64,000 nucleotides of DNA from Sepioteuthis lessoniana (GCA_963585895.1 OY757939.1:38307518-38371517), one strand, 5' to 3'; shown: positions 1-9,630, counted from the stretch's first letter. Notes: a model not told the origin generated them from the letters alone. A program made the numbers and translations.

Positions 1-17
1 ATATATATATATATATA
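1..17. repeat. (AT)n microsatellite
   Basis: Pure AT dinucleotide run that is cut by the left window edge. Confidence 0.95.
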
Positions 18-50
18 ACTTATTTCTTCTTGTTCCTCTACACCCACCAT

Positions 51-370
51 TGCTTCTGAGTCTTTTGGCCCTCGGCTCCGACTAGGCCGCCTTCGGATAA
101 ACGAAAGATCAATGACAAGCAAAGCGTAGCCCTAGACCACTCTAGTCTGGTTTAATCTATGAACAAGTACACGTGGCGGATTCATGTAATATCGAGTGAG
201 TCCAAATCCAGCAAGCTCATCCGGCTCACATTGCACAAAGTTAGGCGAGGACAAGCATAAATCCAACAGGGCTCGAGCCTCTGCTTGAGCCCGACCTTCA
301 CCTCCTTTAAACCCCCACTTTAAAAAAGACCTTGTGTCAAGTCCTGTCTGGTGGGAGACAGAGACAGATA
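51..370 (+). mobile_element. SINE-5 copy with 17-bp target-site duplication
   Basis: A 320-bp insert bounded by a perfect direct repeat, TCCTCTACACCCACCAT, at 34-50 and 371-387. Related copies lie at 1295-1570 and 19990-20302. Its 3' tail (GACCTTGTGTCAAGTCCTGTC-like) is shared with SINE-4. That tail can pair as CCCAC with GTGGG across the conserved segment. I do not recognise a clear A/B box at its 5' end, so a tRNA origin is not shown. The variable-length duplication indicates retroposition. Confidence 0.75.
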
Positions 371-387
371 TCCTCTACACCCACCAT

Positions 388-603
388 GGAATTCTTACTC
401 CCCACCAACCTTCTTCCTATGAATACAACCCACATATATGCCCTCCAGTCCTGATGTGAATCCAGTTAACATTATCAGTCATGGATCCTCAATTCAAAAT
501 TCTGCTCTATCCACCGGGTCAGTAGAATAAGTCAACTCTACCTCCCCAGAAAGATAAGACACGCCCACTAACGGGTTCCGGATTATAACGTTAATCTACA
601 TTT
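388..603. other. Unassigned sequence
   Basis: No reading frame or family match is visible. Parts around 480-600 may be an eroded HCR head, but the match is too weak to assign. Confidence 0.4.
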
Positions 604-1228
604 GGTGGTAAGGCTTCAGTCCTAGAGTTTTGGGGAATGTGGAGTACCCATTCATTGCCATTACTCCCAGGTCCTCTCTGACCCATAATGGTAGTACCTA
701 TTAGGGTCCCATCTGTGGGTCAAAAAGAACTAATGTTCTGAGTATAGCAATAAACAGCATCTGATGGTGTGGAGATTTGGAGAATGCAGAGTACCTATTC
801 ATTGCAATTACTCCCAGGTCCACTCTTACCCATAATGGTAGTACCTATTAGGGTCCCATCTGTGGGTCAAATGGAACTGTTCATCATTTACAAAGGATTA
901 TAATAATTATCAATTATTTGAAACCATTCAGCTGTGTGCAAATTACTTATATTATGTAGAAATACTTAGTAAATAGAAGTATTATCATACTTTAAACTAT
1001 TTAACTATATGCAAACAAATACGAAATGTTAAATAGAATCATTGGTGCTAGATAGCAATGCTTTAAAGCATTCATCTGCGTGCAAATAAATGCGGTTTAT
1101 CAACTCGTTTAAAAATAAACTTACCAACTACCCCTTTACTTACAAATCATGTATATGTTTAAAAAGAATTGGGCATTTAATAACCTACAAGGGTTGATAT
1201 GCCCTAAAACACTAACCAATTAACCAAT
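604..1228 (+). mobile_element. HCR element with internally duplicated 5' module
   Basis: Carries the HCR middle and 3' end. The tail at about 1160-1210 has the stem GGGCAT/ATGCCC around an inner AACC/GGTT stem, followed by AAAACACTAACC. The module from the CTCCAG-type hairpin to the 'cccatctgtgggtc' motif occurs twice, at about 604-727 and 762-890. The first copy of the module ends in a short non-HCR spacer. Confidence 0.75.
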
Positions 1229-1294
1229 GCATTCTTTCACAAGTTTGTCTTCATCCGCGCAGAGAAATGTAAAAATGATTCCTTCGTTACGGCC

Positions 1295-1570
1295 GTTTTT
1301 GGATCCCGGCTCCGGCTACGCCAACTTCGGGTGAACAAAAGTTCAATGAGAAGCATAACACTCGAACTTCGGGTCTAGTAAAGTCCTGACCAGCCAGGTC
1401 ACCTGGCATACGTGCCAGGAGACTTGGCAAAGGCTATGAGAGTTCACTTTGTGATTTTATGACCAACTTAGTCCAGCAGCACACAAGTCTCGGCTCGTCT
1501 GCCTTCTTTAAGACCCACAATAAAATGACCTTGTGTTAAGCCCTGTCGGGTGAGAGCCAAGACAAATACT
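1295..1570 (+). mobile_element. SINE-5 copy
   Basis: Aligns by eye along its length with 51-370 and 19990-20302. It shares the GGCTCCGGCTACGCC head, the AGTCCAGCAGCACAC centre and the ATGACCTTGTG tail. No duplication is visible at its ends. Confidence 0.65.
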
Positions 1571-1654
1571 GTTAGATTCATTGTAACATCAAACAATTTC
1601 AGCGTGCCCTAAACATTGTTGTTACAACCAATGGAAATCTTTGATATAATATAC

Positions 1655-1985
1655 ATCAGCTGGTCATCGGGGTTTTGAATACACTGACTTTATGCCCTAC
1701 TGAGAAGTTACTCCCTTAAAAAGGCTGTTTGAGTTTGACATCTAATTGATTCTGGTAGCGAGGGTCCAATTCCGAAGATCTAGGGGGTCTAGAGTACCTC
1801 ATCATTACCATTGCTCGAAGAGGTAGTACCTATTAGGGGCCCATTTTTGGGTGAAGAAGAACTGTTTCAAAATTGTTCGTAATCGATTGGATCGAGGGTA
1901 AAAAAAAAACCCTAAAGAAATAACAACACGAAAAAATATAAATATGAATGGACAATAAACGCGATTCCCTAACCTCAAGGCATAA
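1655..1985 (+). mobile_element. Degraded HCR copy
   Basis: Matches the HCR order at low identity: an eroded head near 1660, 'ggagtaccatcattgccat'-type sequence at 1790-1820, then GGTAGTACCTATTAGG and GGGCCCATTTTTGGGT. The end carries a variant tail, GATTCCCTAACCTC, seen also at about 50490. Confidence 0.55.
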
Positions 1986-1996
1986 AGCAACCCTAA

Positions 1997-2195
1997 AGTA
2001 AAGTTGACGACCTGAGTCGAGGGTGACCAGAAGGCTCCCTTTTCGATAGCTATTACACCTTGGGGGCGCTACTTCTTTCCCTGGATTGCTCCACGTTGCC
2101 CTTGATCCGTACCTTATAATACTGAGTGTTAAGCAAGGTAGCATCAAGTACCAATTTTTGAGTCTTTGGTATGACTTGACCTGGGATTAAACGCA
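1997..2195 (-). mobile_element. SINE-3 copy, 5'-incomplete
   Basis: Reverse complement of the SINE-3 consensus: GTCGCCAACTTTAC end, then GTGTAGTAGCTA, GGAGCAATCCAGGG, CTTAACACTCAG, and AAGACTCAAAAA toward the tRNA-like head. The head with the B box is largely missing. Confidence 0.75.
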
Positions 2196-2266
2196 CAATC
2201 AATTAATCGATCATTGTCCTTTGAAATAAAATTCAGAACATACGTTGATAATTAGGGATTATCATC

Positions 2267-2445
2267 ATCATGTCGTGCTACAAGCACGGATTTGTCTTAA
2301 CTCTCTGTCGCCATTCGTCTCTCTTATCCATAGCATCCGTCAGGTCCTCTAGACTGCATTCTATGTCCGCACAGAGCTGTTGTAGATAAGTTCTAATTTG
2401 TCAACCGACACTTGTACGTCCGTTTGAGTTGTTCCTTTTTCTCCA
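2267..2445 (-). mobile_element. LINE-alpha 3' fragment
   Basis: Starts with the (CAT)n complement of the LINE-alpha (ATG)n tail and continues through the last ~60 codons. Its translation resembles the AGRPARTYIQQLC...LPEAM...WRERV end seen in the copy at 2584-3244, with several disruptions. It abuts the next SINE directly. Confidence 0.75.
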
Positions 2446-2583
2446 GAAGTGGTTTAATAGTTATCGTCAAGGAAATAAACATGGCGACTAGAGTTCGAAT
2501 CCCAGGGCAACGATATCGGCATTTCACATTGCGCTGATACCCTTCAGACAGGTATACATCCAACTATTCCCCCTCCAGCAATG

Positions 2584-3244
2584 TCAATGCAAACAAAACT
2601 GAATATATGTGTTACAACCAAACGGGCAACATTGCCACACTAGACGGAGCCTCTCTGAAACTAGTCGACAAATTCACCTACCTAGGAAGTAGCGTCTCAT
2701 CAACCGAAAAAGACATCGACACACGACTGACGAAGGCATGGACAGCTATCGATAGGCTCTCGATCATATGGAAGTCGGACCTAACTGATAAAATGAAACG
2801 CAGTCTCTTCCAGGCAGCGGTTGTGTCGATACTGCTATATGGATGCACCACATGGACGCTTACGAAGCGGCTGGAGAGGAGGCTGGACGGAAATTACACA
2901 AGAATGTTGAGAGCAGTATTAAACAAGTCCTGGCGACAACACCTCACAAGACTCCAACTATACGGACACTTGCCCCCCATCACGAAAACTATACAAGTTC
3001 GACGAACCAGACACGCAGGACACTGCTGGAGAAGCAAGGACGAGCTCATAAGCGATGTACTCCTGTGGACCCCCACATATGGATGTGCGAGAGCGGGACG
3101 ACCAGCACGAACATACATACAGCAACTATGTGAGGACACAGGATGTAACCCTGAAGACCTGCCGGAGGCGATGAATGACAGGGAGAAATGGCGAGAGAGG
3201 GTCAAGGATATCCGCGCTGGCGGCGCGACATGATGATGATGATG
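2584..3244 (+). mobile_element. LINE-alpha, 5'-truncated, 18-bp target-site duplication
   Basis: Insertion of 661 bp bounded by a perfect 18-bp repeat (ATTCCCCCTCCAGCAATG at 2566-2583 and 3245-3262). It contains only the C-terminal end of the reverse-transcriptase ORF and ends in (ATG)n. The 3' UTR is essentially absent: the stop codon lies where the ATG tail begins. A very short 3' UTR with a microsatellite tail is typical of RTE-type LINEs; the clade assignment is inference. Confidence 0.85.
2607..3233 (+). pseudogene. LINE-alpha ORF2 C-terminal remnant (208 codons open)
   Basis: Encodes the region after the RT catalytic core of a non-LTR retrotransposon polyprotein. Recognisable blocks in order are KLVDKFTYLGSSVSSTE (about residues 20-36), LLYGCTTWTLTKR (about 77-89), RTRHAGHCWRSKDELISD, AGRPARTYIQQLC and the terminal WRERVKDIRAGGAT. 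The endonuclease and RT motifs A-C are absent because of 5' truncation, so the protein cannot retrotranspose. The frame is still fully open, which suggests a fairly young insertion. The annotated ATG is an internal Met, not a true start. Other copies in the window (13335-14527, 50745-51200) show the same block order. Confidence 0.85.
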
Positions 3245-3400
3245 ATTCCCCCTCCAGCAATGGATAAATAGTAGGCTTGACTTGGATCTTTAACTTTGAT
3301 ATGGCAACTAATCTAGAAGAAGGGAAACTCAAACCAGTTAAACTCCGTTTATAACTGATTTTCTCTCGCATGCTGCTCGTGCGGAGGGGTTAGGTAAAAT

Positions 3401-3659
3401 AAATCATATGCCTGAAAGTTCACAGTCAAGGAAAAGCCAACCAGTGGTAATCAAAAAATTCAGAACTGCTTCAATGATCGAAAGAAACCTTCCAAATCAC
3501 TAGCGAGTTCTTGAGAAATCTACTTTCTCTAAATTTTTAACTGATTGTGACGATACCCCCTCGGCCCCACGACACATCAACTTCTTCGAACCATTTCACT
3601 TCTTGGCTGGTGATCAACTAGTGGTTCCGATAGGGGCATCGCACATTTCTTCATAGCTA
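3401..3659. other. Unassigned sequence
   Basis: No family, repeat or convincing frame seen. Confidence 0.4.
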
Positions 3660-4080
3660 CAAGAAATACAATCAAGGGAGTGGGAGGAAAGAGAACAAAC
3701 GAAAAAAATACTTGGGTTAACGAAAGGTACAAGAGAGGAGTTATGTCACATTGCATTCCCTTGTGCATATGTAAACTGACGCTAGCGTGGATTTCTAGCG
3801 AAATTTCTACAAAGCTACTAGGAATGCCAACCTATCTTGACCGGTCTTCACTTACTGGTCTGGACCCTCTCTCATGCCGACTGGTCTCTCTGCTGTCCGG
3901 TGTCGACTGGCCACTCGAGTCACCCTTCGCCAACTGCCTTCTCTCAGTCCCTTTGTCCAACTCCTTGACTCGCGTTCCCTTCCTACTACCGGTCACGTCG
4001 AGATCTCGAGTCCAAACCCTTTGTCTGGTTTCGCAGCAAAACAGATAAAGGGATTTCTGCTTGGCGGACCACCTACATAG
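3660..4080 (+). repeat. R1 dispersed repeat (LTR-like?)
   Basis: Homologous by eye to the reverse complement of about 22765-23190. Shared blocks include AACAAACGA...ACTTGGGTTA, GCGAAATT...AGCTACTAGGAA, and CCTTTGTCTG followed by GGTTTCGC or TTTGGTGCGAAACC with a closing AAAGGG. Size and promoter-free GC-moderate content would fit an LTR, but TG...CA ends and a duplication were not found. Confidence 0.5.
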
Positions 4081-4539
4081 TGTTACATGATAACAAACGA
4101 ATGTAATTTTGATACACCTTCCTCAAATCGCCATTTCGGTAATTATTGAAAAATCTGCTCAAATCGGAAGAAGTTCCCATTTTCTGAATCAGTCAGCCGA
4201 AAGAGATATTGACAGCGCTGAAGTACGATTAATAACTTGTTTCAGTCTTAAGTATTCTGAAATTGTGACCTATCTTTAGATCTACAAATCTATATTGATA
4301 ATTGGGAAGTTTCTTTATTTCTGTCATTTCGTGATGGTCAAACAGTTTGATGTAGAGCTATCAAATTTGGAACTAATTTTGATTGTGAAAATAATTTGCC
4401 GTGCAGTTATGTACAAAAATAATTTCCACTTCATAATATAAAGTAACATATTTCTCCTGCCTTTTTTTTTTGTTAAATTATTTTAAATGAATTTATTTTA
4501 ATATATTTTCCAATTCTTTTTTATAAGAAAGTTAGTTAT
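4081..4539. other. Unassigned AT-rich sequence
   Basis: AT-rich, with poly-T runs near 4465. No family match. Confidence 0.4.
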
Positions 4540-4770
4540 AGTGCCTTTTTTTAATGTGAAATCATTGCCTAATGCATTTTTATAATAAATCCTTTCAAAT
4601 GGATTTTATAGCAAAATCCTTTCTAATGAATTTTATGGCAAAATACTTTTTAATATAATTTCATAAAAAAGTCATTTCGAATGCTTTTTATACTAAAATC
4701 ATTTGTAATGAATCTTATAATAAAATCATTCTAATGCATTTTATTGTAAAATAATTTTTATGGATTTTAC
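4540..4770. repeat. Diverged ~27-bp tandem repeat
   Basis: About eight units with a recurring AATG(C/A/G)ATTTTAT core. Core starts fall near 4571, 4598, 4625, 4652, 4680, 4707 and 4733, spacing 26-28 bp. Units differ at many bases, so the array is old. Confidence 0.75.
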
Positions 4771-5060
4771 TAAACGTTTTTTTAAACAATGTGACAAAAC
4801 TATTATCTCTCTCATCCGATCCAATCGATTTTCGACTGTGAGTGTGGTTAACAATGATCAGCTAAAAAATGAATCTGAGAAATTAAACAAAAATCAATCT
4901 CATTATTTTCTAGAGAAAAAAATCGCCACGAAAGATCAGAATAGATTTCTCAGTCGGAGATTTTCCGCAGTGTTTCCCAGGAGTGGCGACACAGCCAGGA
5001 CTTATTAAAATCACCGGGACACTCACAGACTTCTGAATTTAATGATGCGTCTGTTTAGTT
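4771..5060. other. Unassigned sequence with an 82-codon open frame
   Basis: An open frame starts inside the preceding tandem repeat (4760-5008, + strand). Its product shows no domain, signal peptide or family I recognise, and there is no splice context. A chance frame is most likely. Confidence 0.35.
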
Positions 5061-5066
5061 TCGAGA

Positions 5067-5815
5067 TGTTTGGTTGTTTGGGTTTTATGACATATCAACC
5101 TTTGTAGGTTATTTAATGCCAAATCCATATTTTATACATATAAATAGTTCTATTTCAAACAATTCAGTTTAGCATAAGTTGACATTTTAAATGTCAAAAA
5201 CAGTTCTATTGCATGCTATTCCGTTTAGGCAACAGGGTTAAATGGTTCCAAGTATTGCTAACAATTTGATTAACCGGTCTAGTGGGTAGAGTGTTCGCCA
5301 ATAGTCCGGGAGACCTGGGTTCAATCCCAGGCCGCGTCATACCAAAGACTTTTAAAATGGTACTTGATGCCTCCATGTTTAACACTCAGCTATATAAGGT
5401 ACGTATCAAGGGTAAAGTGGTACAATCCAAGGAGAGGAGTAGCGTCCTCCCCTACACCTCGGCGTAGTAGCTATTGAAAATAGAGCCTTCGGGTCACCCT
5501 CGAATAAGGTCGCCAAATTTACTTTACTTAATGTAAAAATAGTTCTATTTCAAACAATTCAGTTTAGCATGAGTACACAGTCTAGTTATATTTGTCCCAT
5601 AGATAGGACCCTATCAGGTGCTATCACTCCGGGACAGAGTTGACCTGGGAGTGATGGATATGAAGGGACACTCTGCATTCCCCAAAGGTCCAGGATTATT
5701 GAAGCCTCACCATCAGACAGTTTAGTATCATATCCTGGATACTCGTTGTGGAGGGGTCTTAACCCTCTATAGAGAAGCAGTCAGCGCATTCTCCAGCCAC
5801 AGCCGAATAGGCAAC
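5067..5815 (-). mobile_element. HCR element interrupted by SINE-3
   Basis: Reads antisense: GTTTGGTTG...TTTTATG tail, 3' stem-loop (GACATATCAACC...GGTTATTTAATGCC), the TTCAAACAATTCAGTTTAGC middle, then the hairpin module including the perfect GATAGGACCCTATC at 5602-5615 and the head near 5780-5815. SINE-3 (about 5268-5525) splits the middle. Confidence 0.8.
5268..5525 (+). mobile_element. SINE-3 (tRNA-derived) inside HCR
   Basis: The tRNA-like head has A box TAGTGGGTAGAGTG and B box GGGTTCAATCCC. It is followed by the family body (ACCAAAGAC, ACTTGATGCCTCC, AACACTCAGCTATATAAGG, TACACCTCGG, GGGTCACCCTCGA) and the end GTCGCCAAATTTACTTA. Full length, about 255 bp. Confidence 0.85.
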
Positions 5816-5931
5816 TTCTGAGACGTGTGGCCACTTACGAACAACAACTTTTTAGGTAACCTGAGTGCTGTGTACCTGGTTAAGCAAAGTTTACAAAATA
5901 ACAATAATGTCTTAGCCAATGCCTGGCTTCT

Positions 5932-5938
<7 letters not shown>

Positions 5939-5972
<34 letters not shown>
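5939..5972. repeat. (AT)n microsatellite
   Basis: About 17 AT units. Confidence 0.95.
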
Positions 5973-5974
<2 letters not shown>

Positions 5975-6171
5975 ATGTATCTTTTTTCTTTAAAGAAAAA
6001 ATCAAAGACCGGTTATTTTAGGATTATAAATTTATTTCCATCCTGTTTTCGTTTCTGGTGTGAACCAAAAACACGAAGAAAAATATAACAGGACTTTTTC
6101 AGCTCCTGAATGATTTTCTTGTCTTGAAGGAATTACTTCCAACTCAGGTTTAACTGGACCGAATAATACCT

Positions 6172-6196
6172 ATGTATGTATGTATGTATGTATGTA

Positions 6197-6228
<32 letters not shown>

Positions 6229-6235
6229 GAAAAGA
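6172..6235. repeat. (TATG)n and (GAAA)n microsatellites
   Basis: Short TATG run followed directly by GAAA units. Confidence 0.9.
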
Positions 6236-6606
6236 AAAAGGAGCTGGAATGGGGACACAGATAGAGACATTGAGAGGAGAAAATATATTTCTCATATGTA
6301 TTTAAACAAGAAGTTGCTATATATATTTCTTGGCTGCACACATACATTTATTATTTTTTTTATTATTATTTTGAAATAAGAACGAAAATTAAACTTCTGT
6401 TTTTATATATTTTTATCACCACTCGCACACAAAAATATATGAGATATGTACATGTAAAAAAGGTTTACCCTACCAATCTTTTTAAAATAAACTGTTGTCT
6501 CCACAAAAGTAGAGTGCAGCGTTTTATTACTTTATTTCGATCGAGTACTAAAGTCAACTTTAGATTTGTGTGTCGAAGAAAAGTTCATTACGTTCACAAT
6601 GTTGTG
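6236..6606. other. Unassigned sequence
   Basis: No family match. It contains an isolated short inverted repeat (CTAAAGT/ACTTTAG, 6548-6563) that is out of register with the array that follows. Confidence 0.4.
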
Positions 6607-6735
6607 TACCATCGATGGTAAATTTTCATGTTTCAAATTGACCGTTGTGTCCCACCGGTGGTACATTGTCATCTTTAAAGGCGACCATTGAGTACAATCG
6701 ATTGTATCTTGTCATATTTCAAATTGACCGTTTTT
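6607..6735. repeat. 3 x 43-bp tandem repeat, each with a central palindrome
   Basis: Units start at 6607, 6650 and 6693, exactly 43 bp apart, sharing TTTCAAATTGACCG-type flanks. At the same place each unit carries a palindrome: TACCATCGATGGTA, TCCCACCGGTGGTA (one mismatch) and TACAATCGATTGTA. The differences fall in symmetric pairs, so the symmetry is kept although the bases change. Confidence 0.8.
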
Positions 6736-6926
6736 CACCACTACAAAGAAATAATACGTAAATAGAAATGCATTTTCACGATAATAACTCACTTGTAAAC
6801 AAATCGCAATAACGTCAAAATGTTCATGTGTAGCTTCTCAAAAGAATTTATTTATTTACAAATAAAATTGATTTTGAGTTTTTACATGATTTAACCGATT
6901 AATTAATAGACTAGTCTTGTGTTATA

Positions 6927-7054
6927 GTAATTTACAAAGCTCTTTGCTTCGATGTGGCACAAGGCCGAATGAATGGGGCGCCCAATGAGACTCGAACTCA
7001 CTCGTGTAGGTTTGCTAGTCTAGCTTGCTAACCATTACACCACCAGAGGTGCCC
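6927..7054 (-). mobile_element. SINE-2 (tRNA-derived) with perfect 16-bp duplication
   Basis: A 128-bp insert flanked by CTAGTCTTGTGTTATA at 6911-6926 and 7055-7070. In sense orientation it begins with a tRNA-like unit whose 5' GGGGCACC can pair with the later GGGCGCCCC-type end. The A box lies in TGGTGTAATGGTT and the B box in AGTTCGAGTCTC. It ends in a GAAGC/GCTTT hairpin and TAAATTAC, without poly-A. Confidence 0.9.
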
Positions 7055-7164
7055 CTAGTCTTGTGTTATAACCGGTTTTTTTTATTTTTGATGCATGAAC
7101 AAAATGGCAACATCCTTCTAACCAACATATATTCCCAGAAAGCCAAATCATTTCACAAATTTTC

Positions 7165-7850
7165 TTAGAATACAATTAAATGATACAATCAGAACAATTA
7201 ATTGATGCAATGAAAACAATTAAATGACCCAAAGAAAATAATTAAAAAATTCAATGAAAACAAGTAAGTGATTCAATGAAAACAATTAATGGAGCAATGA
7301 AAACAATTAAATGATACAATGAAAACAATTAAATAATCTAATGAAAACAATTAAATAATCCAATGAAAACAATTAAATGATCTAATGAAAACCATTAATC
7401 GATGCAATGAAAACAATTAAATGATCCAATGAAAACAATTAAATGATCCAATGAAAACAAGTAAATAACCCAACGAAAACAATTAAATGATCTAATGAAA
7501 ACAATTAAATGATCAAATAAAAACAATTAAATGATCAAATAAAAAATTAAATGATCCAATGAAAACAATTAAATGGTCCCATGAAAACAATTAAATGATC
7601 TAATGAAAACAATTAAATGATCTAATGAAAACAATTAAATGATCTAAGGAAAACAATTAAATGATCAAATAAAAACAATTAAATGATCAAATAAAAAATT
7701 AAATGATCCAATGAAAACAAATGATCCAATGAAAACAAGTAAATAATCCAATGAAAACAATTAAATGATCTAAGGAAAACAATTAAATGATCAAATAAAA
7801 AATTAAATGATCCAATGAAAACAATTAAATGATCCAATGAAAACAGCATT
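7165..7850. repeat. 22-bp satellite array
   Basis: About 30 units built on AATGATCCAATGAAAAC plus AATTA. Variant units (TCTAATG, TCAAATA, TCTAAGG) recur in the same order around 7487-7565, 7633-7720 and 7767-7815, so a higher-order repeat was amplified. Confidence 0.9.
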
Positions 7851-8494
7851 CTAATTTGTTTCCATTAATAACTTATAACTCTTACTGGAACAGATGTAAT
7901 GTCCGATATTTGTGTAAATGTCATTAATGAAAAACTTAAGTTTTTCATTTATGACATATATGGCTTATAGAAATATTCAGCTATAACTTCCATCACTTCC
8001 ATCTATCAAGAAACTTATAGATACGATGCTTTTAAATTCTTTAAGTTTTGATACAAAATATGAGACCAACTCGTGTTCCACCTCTTCTCTTGATACCAAC
8101 CAAAGACCGTCTGATTCTATAATCCCCAAAACAAATGATCATCTGAAAAAAAGTCTGTAGAATTTGGAGGATGACGCAATTTTCCCCGACCGATTTCTTT
8201 TCATAGATTCTTAGTCAATTGTGTAAAGACGGTTGTTATCCTGATGGAGGATGACTCCTTTTCCGTTGACTAAGAATGCAACATACCCATGATACGGATA
8301 TGTGAAATGTACATATAATGTTCATATATAACATAGGAATCCCGAAACACGAAAAACACTTACGACTTCTTAGTTCAGGTACGAAACTATTTATTACCTT
8401 TGAGTTAAAAGGTTTTTCGACATAAGGAGAGAGGCACAATCTTTCTCCGCTGACTTTTCCATCTGCCACCCCCCCGCCCGCCATCACGTGTGGC
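7851..8494. other. Unassigned sequence
   Basis: No family match. GC content rises sharply toward the R2 repeat. Confidence 0.4.
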
Positions 8495-8815
8495 ACCCGC
8501 CACAAGGCCTCGACGAGCTTCGAAAGTTAAACTTCTTCTCCCGGCGGCAAAACTCAACTAACTGACTTTTTTCAAAATCCCCAAAATCCTCCGCGCGCGC
8601 TTCCGGTGCATGACGTCATTCACATCTCCTGGTCAAATTTTACTATCTGGGATTTTTATTTTGACATCTGTGAACGATACATCCTCCCCGCGCGCGCGTC
8701 AACACCTGCGCTCAAGTTTGCACCTAACTAACCGCACTGAACCGAAATGTTCTCAGCCTAACTCAACCCAAAGGCAAGATATATAAAACGAAATCCCTCG
8801 GCCATTATATTACAA
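8495..8815 (+). repeat. R2 GC-rich dispersed repeat with CRE-like and TATA-like motifs
   Basis: Collinear with 33288-33637. Shared blocks are ACCCGCCACAA, CTTCTCCCG, CTCCGCGCGC, the palindrome TGACGTCA (8611-8618), GTTCTCAGCCTAACT, and ACGAAATCCCTCGGCC to ATTATATTACAA. This copy has ATATATAAAA at about 8780-8789, 35 bp before the shared end. CpG-rich unlike its surroundings. It could be a solo LTR or a copied promoter; neither is proven. Confidence 0.65.
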
Positions 8816-8984
8816 GAAGGTTTGTTCTTTAGTCTGAATTCTCTGCTTCAAAAAAGGGTAAAGAACCTCCTGCTCCTTTTTTATGCTATGGGTTATTCGC
8901 ATAAATACTATAAATTGATTTTTCTGTTGTAATTGCATTAACACCTTTATGAAACTCGAAGAGTTAAAGATGACTAATATATTC

Positions 8985-9320
8985 TTTTGTTGGGACGAAT
9001 ATAGGGGTAGATATCAAAAAAGGATTACGAACAGTATTCTTAGGATCTAAAAGACAACAACAGGAATTACTAAACAATGATCAGAGACAATAAATGTTGT
9101 CTGAAAGATTCAGAAAATAAGACATTACATTCGTTCCAACCAAATAGTTGGGACGAATATAGGGGTAAATATCAAAGATTATGAACAGTATTCTTATAAT
9201 CTGAAAGAAAAAAAAAAGGAACATTACTTATTGTATCACTTCAAAATGATAAGAGGTATTTTTTAATAAATGTTGTCTAAAACATTTATCGTGAAAATCG
9301 TTCCAACTAGATAGATTCTC
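8985..9320. repeat. 158-bp tandem duplication, each unit with inverted ends
   Basis: TTGGGACGAATATAGGGGTA starts at 8990 and, with one base changed near its right end, again at 9148. Each unit closes with an inverse of its start (ATTCGTTCCAA near 9130-9140 and ATCGTTCCAA near 9299-9308). The units therefore look like two adjacent small terminal-inverted-repeat elements. Confidence 0.65.
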
Positions 9321-9384
9321 TGTTAGCACAACATTTGGTCTGCGGCATATTAGCTCTTTATGGGTTATTCCGTAAAAGTAAGTA

Positions 9385-9630
9385 AAGTTGGCGACCTTAG
9401 TCGAGGGTGACCGGAAGGCTCCCTTTTTCAACAGCTACTACACTGAGGTGTAGGGGAGGGAAGTACTCCATTTCTTGGATTGTTCCACTTTACTCTTGAT
9501 CCTTAACTTATAGTGCTGAGTGTAAAGCAAGGCGGCATCAAGTACCATTTTTTGAGTCTTTGGTATGACATGACCTAGGATTAAACCTTGGTCTCCCAGA
9601 CCATTGGCGAAAACTCTACTCATTAAATCA
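9385..9630 (-). mobile_element. SINE-3 copy
   Basis: Full SINE-3 in reverse orientation: GTCGAGGGTGACC, GTGTAGGGGAGGG, TTTGAGTCTTTGGTATGAC, then the tRNA-like head complement around AACCTTGGTCTCCCAGACC. The head is slightly eroded. Confidence 0.8.

Larger units (their letters stand above)
2446..3400 (+). mobile_element. SINE-4 split by a LINE insertion
   Basis: The left part (2446-2583) carries the tRNA-like head with B box AGTTCGAATCC and the central CTGATACCCTTCAGACAGG. The right part (3245-3400) resumes at CCCTCCAGCAATGGATAAAT and ends with the SINE-4 tail, where CTCCG pairs with CGGAG. Compare the intact copy at 9665-9955. The gap is LINE-alpha flanked by an 18-bp duplication. Confidence 0.8.

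Noticed and set aside
4760..5008. 82-codon plus-strand frame as an exon
   Set aside because: Starts in a tandem repeat, lacks any recognisable domain or splice signals.
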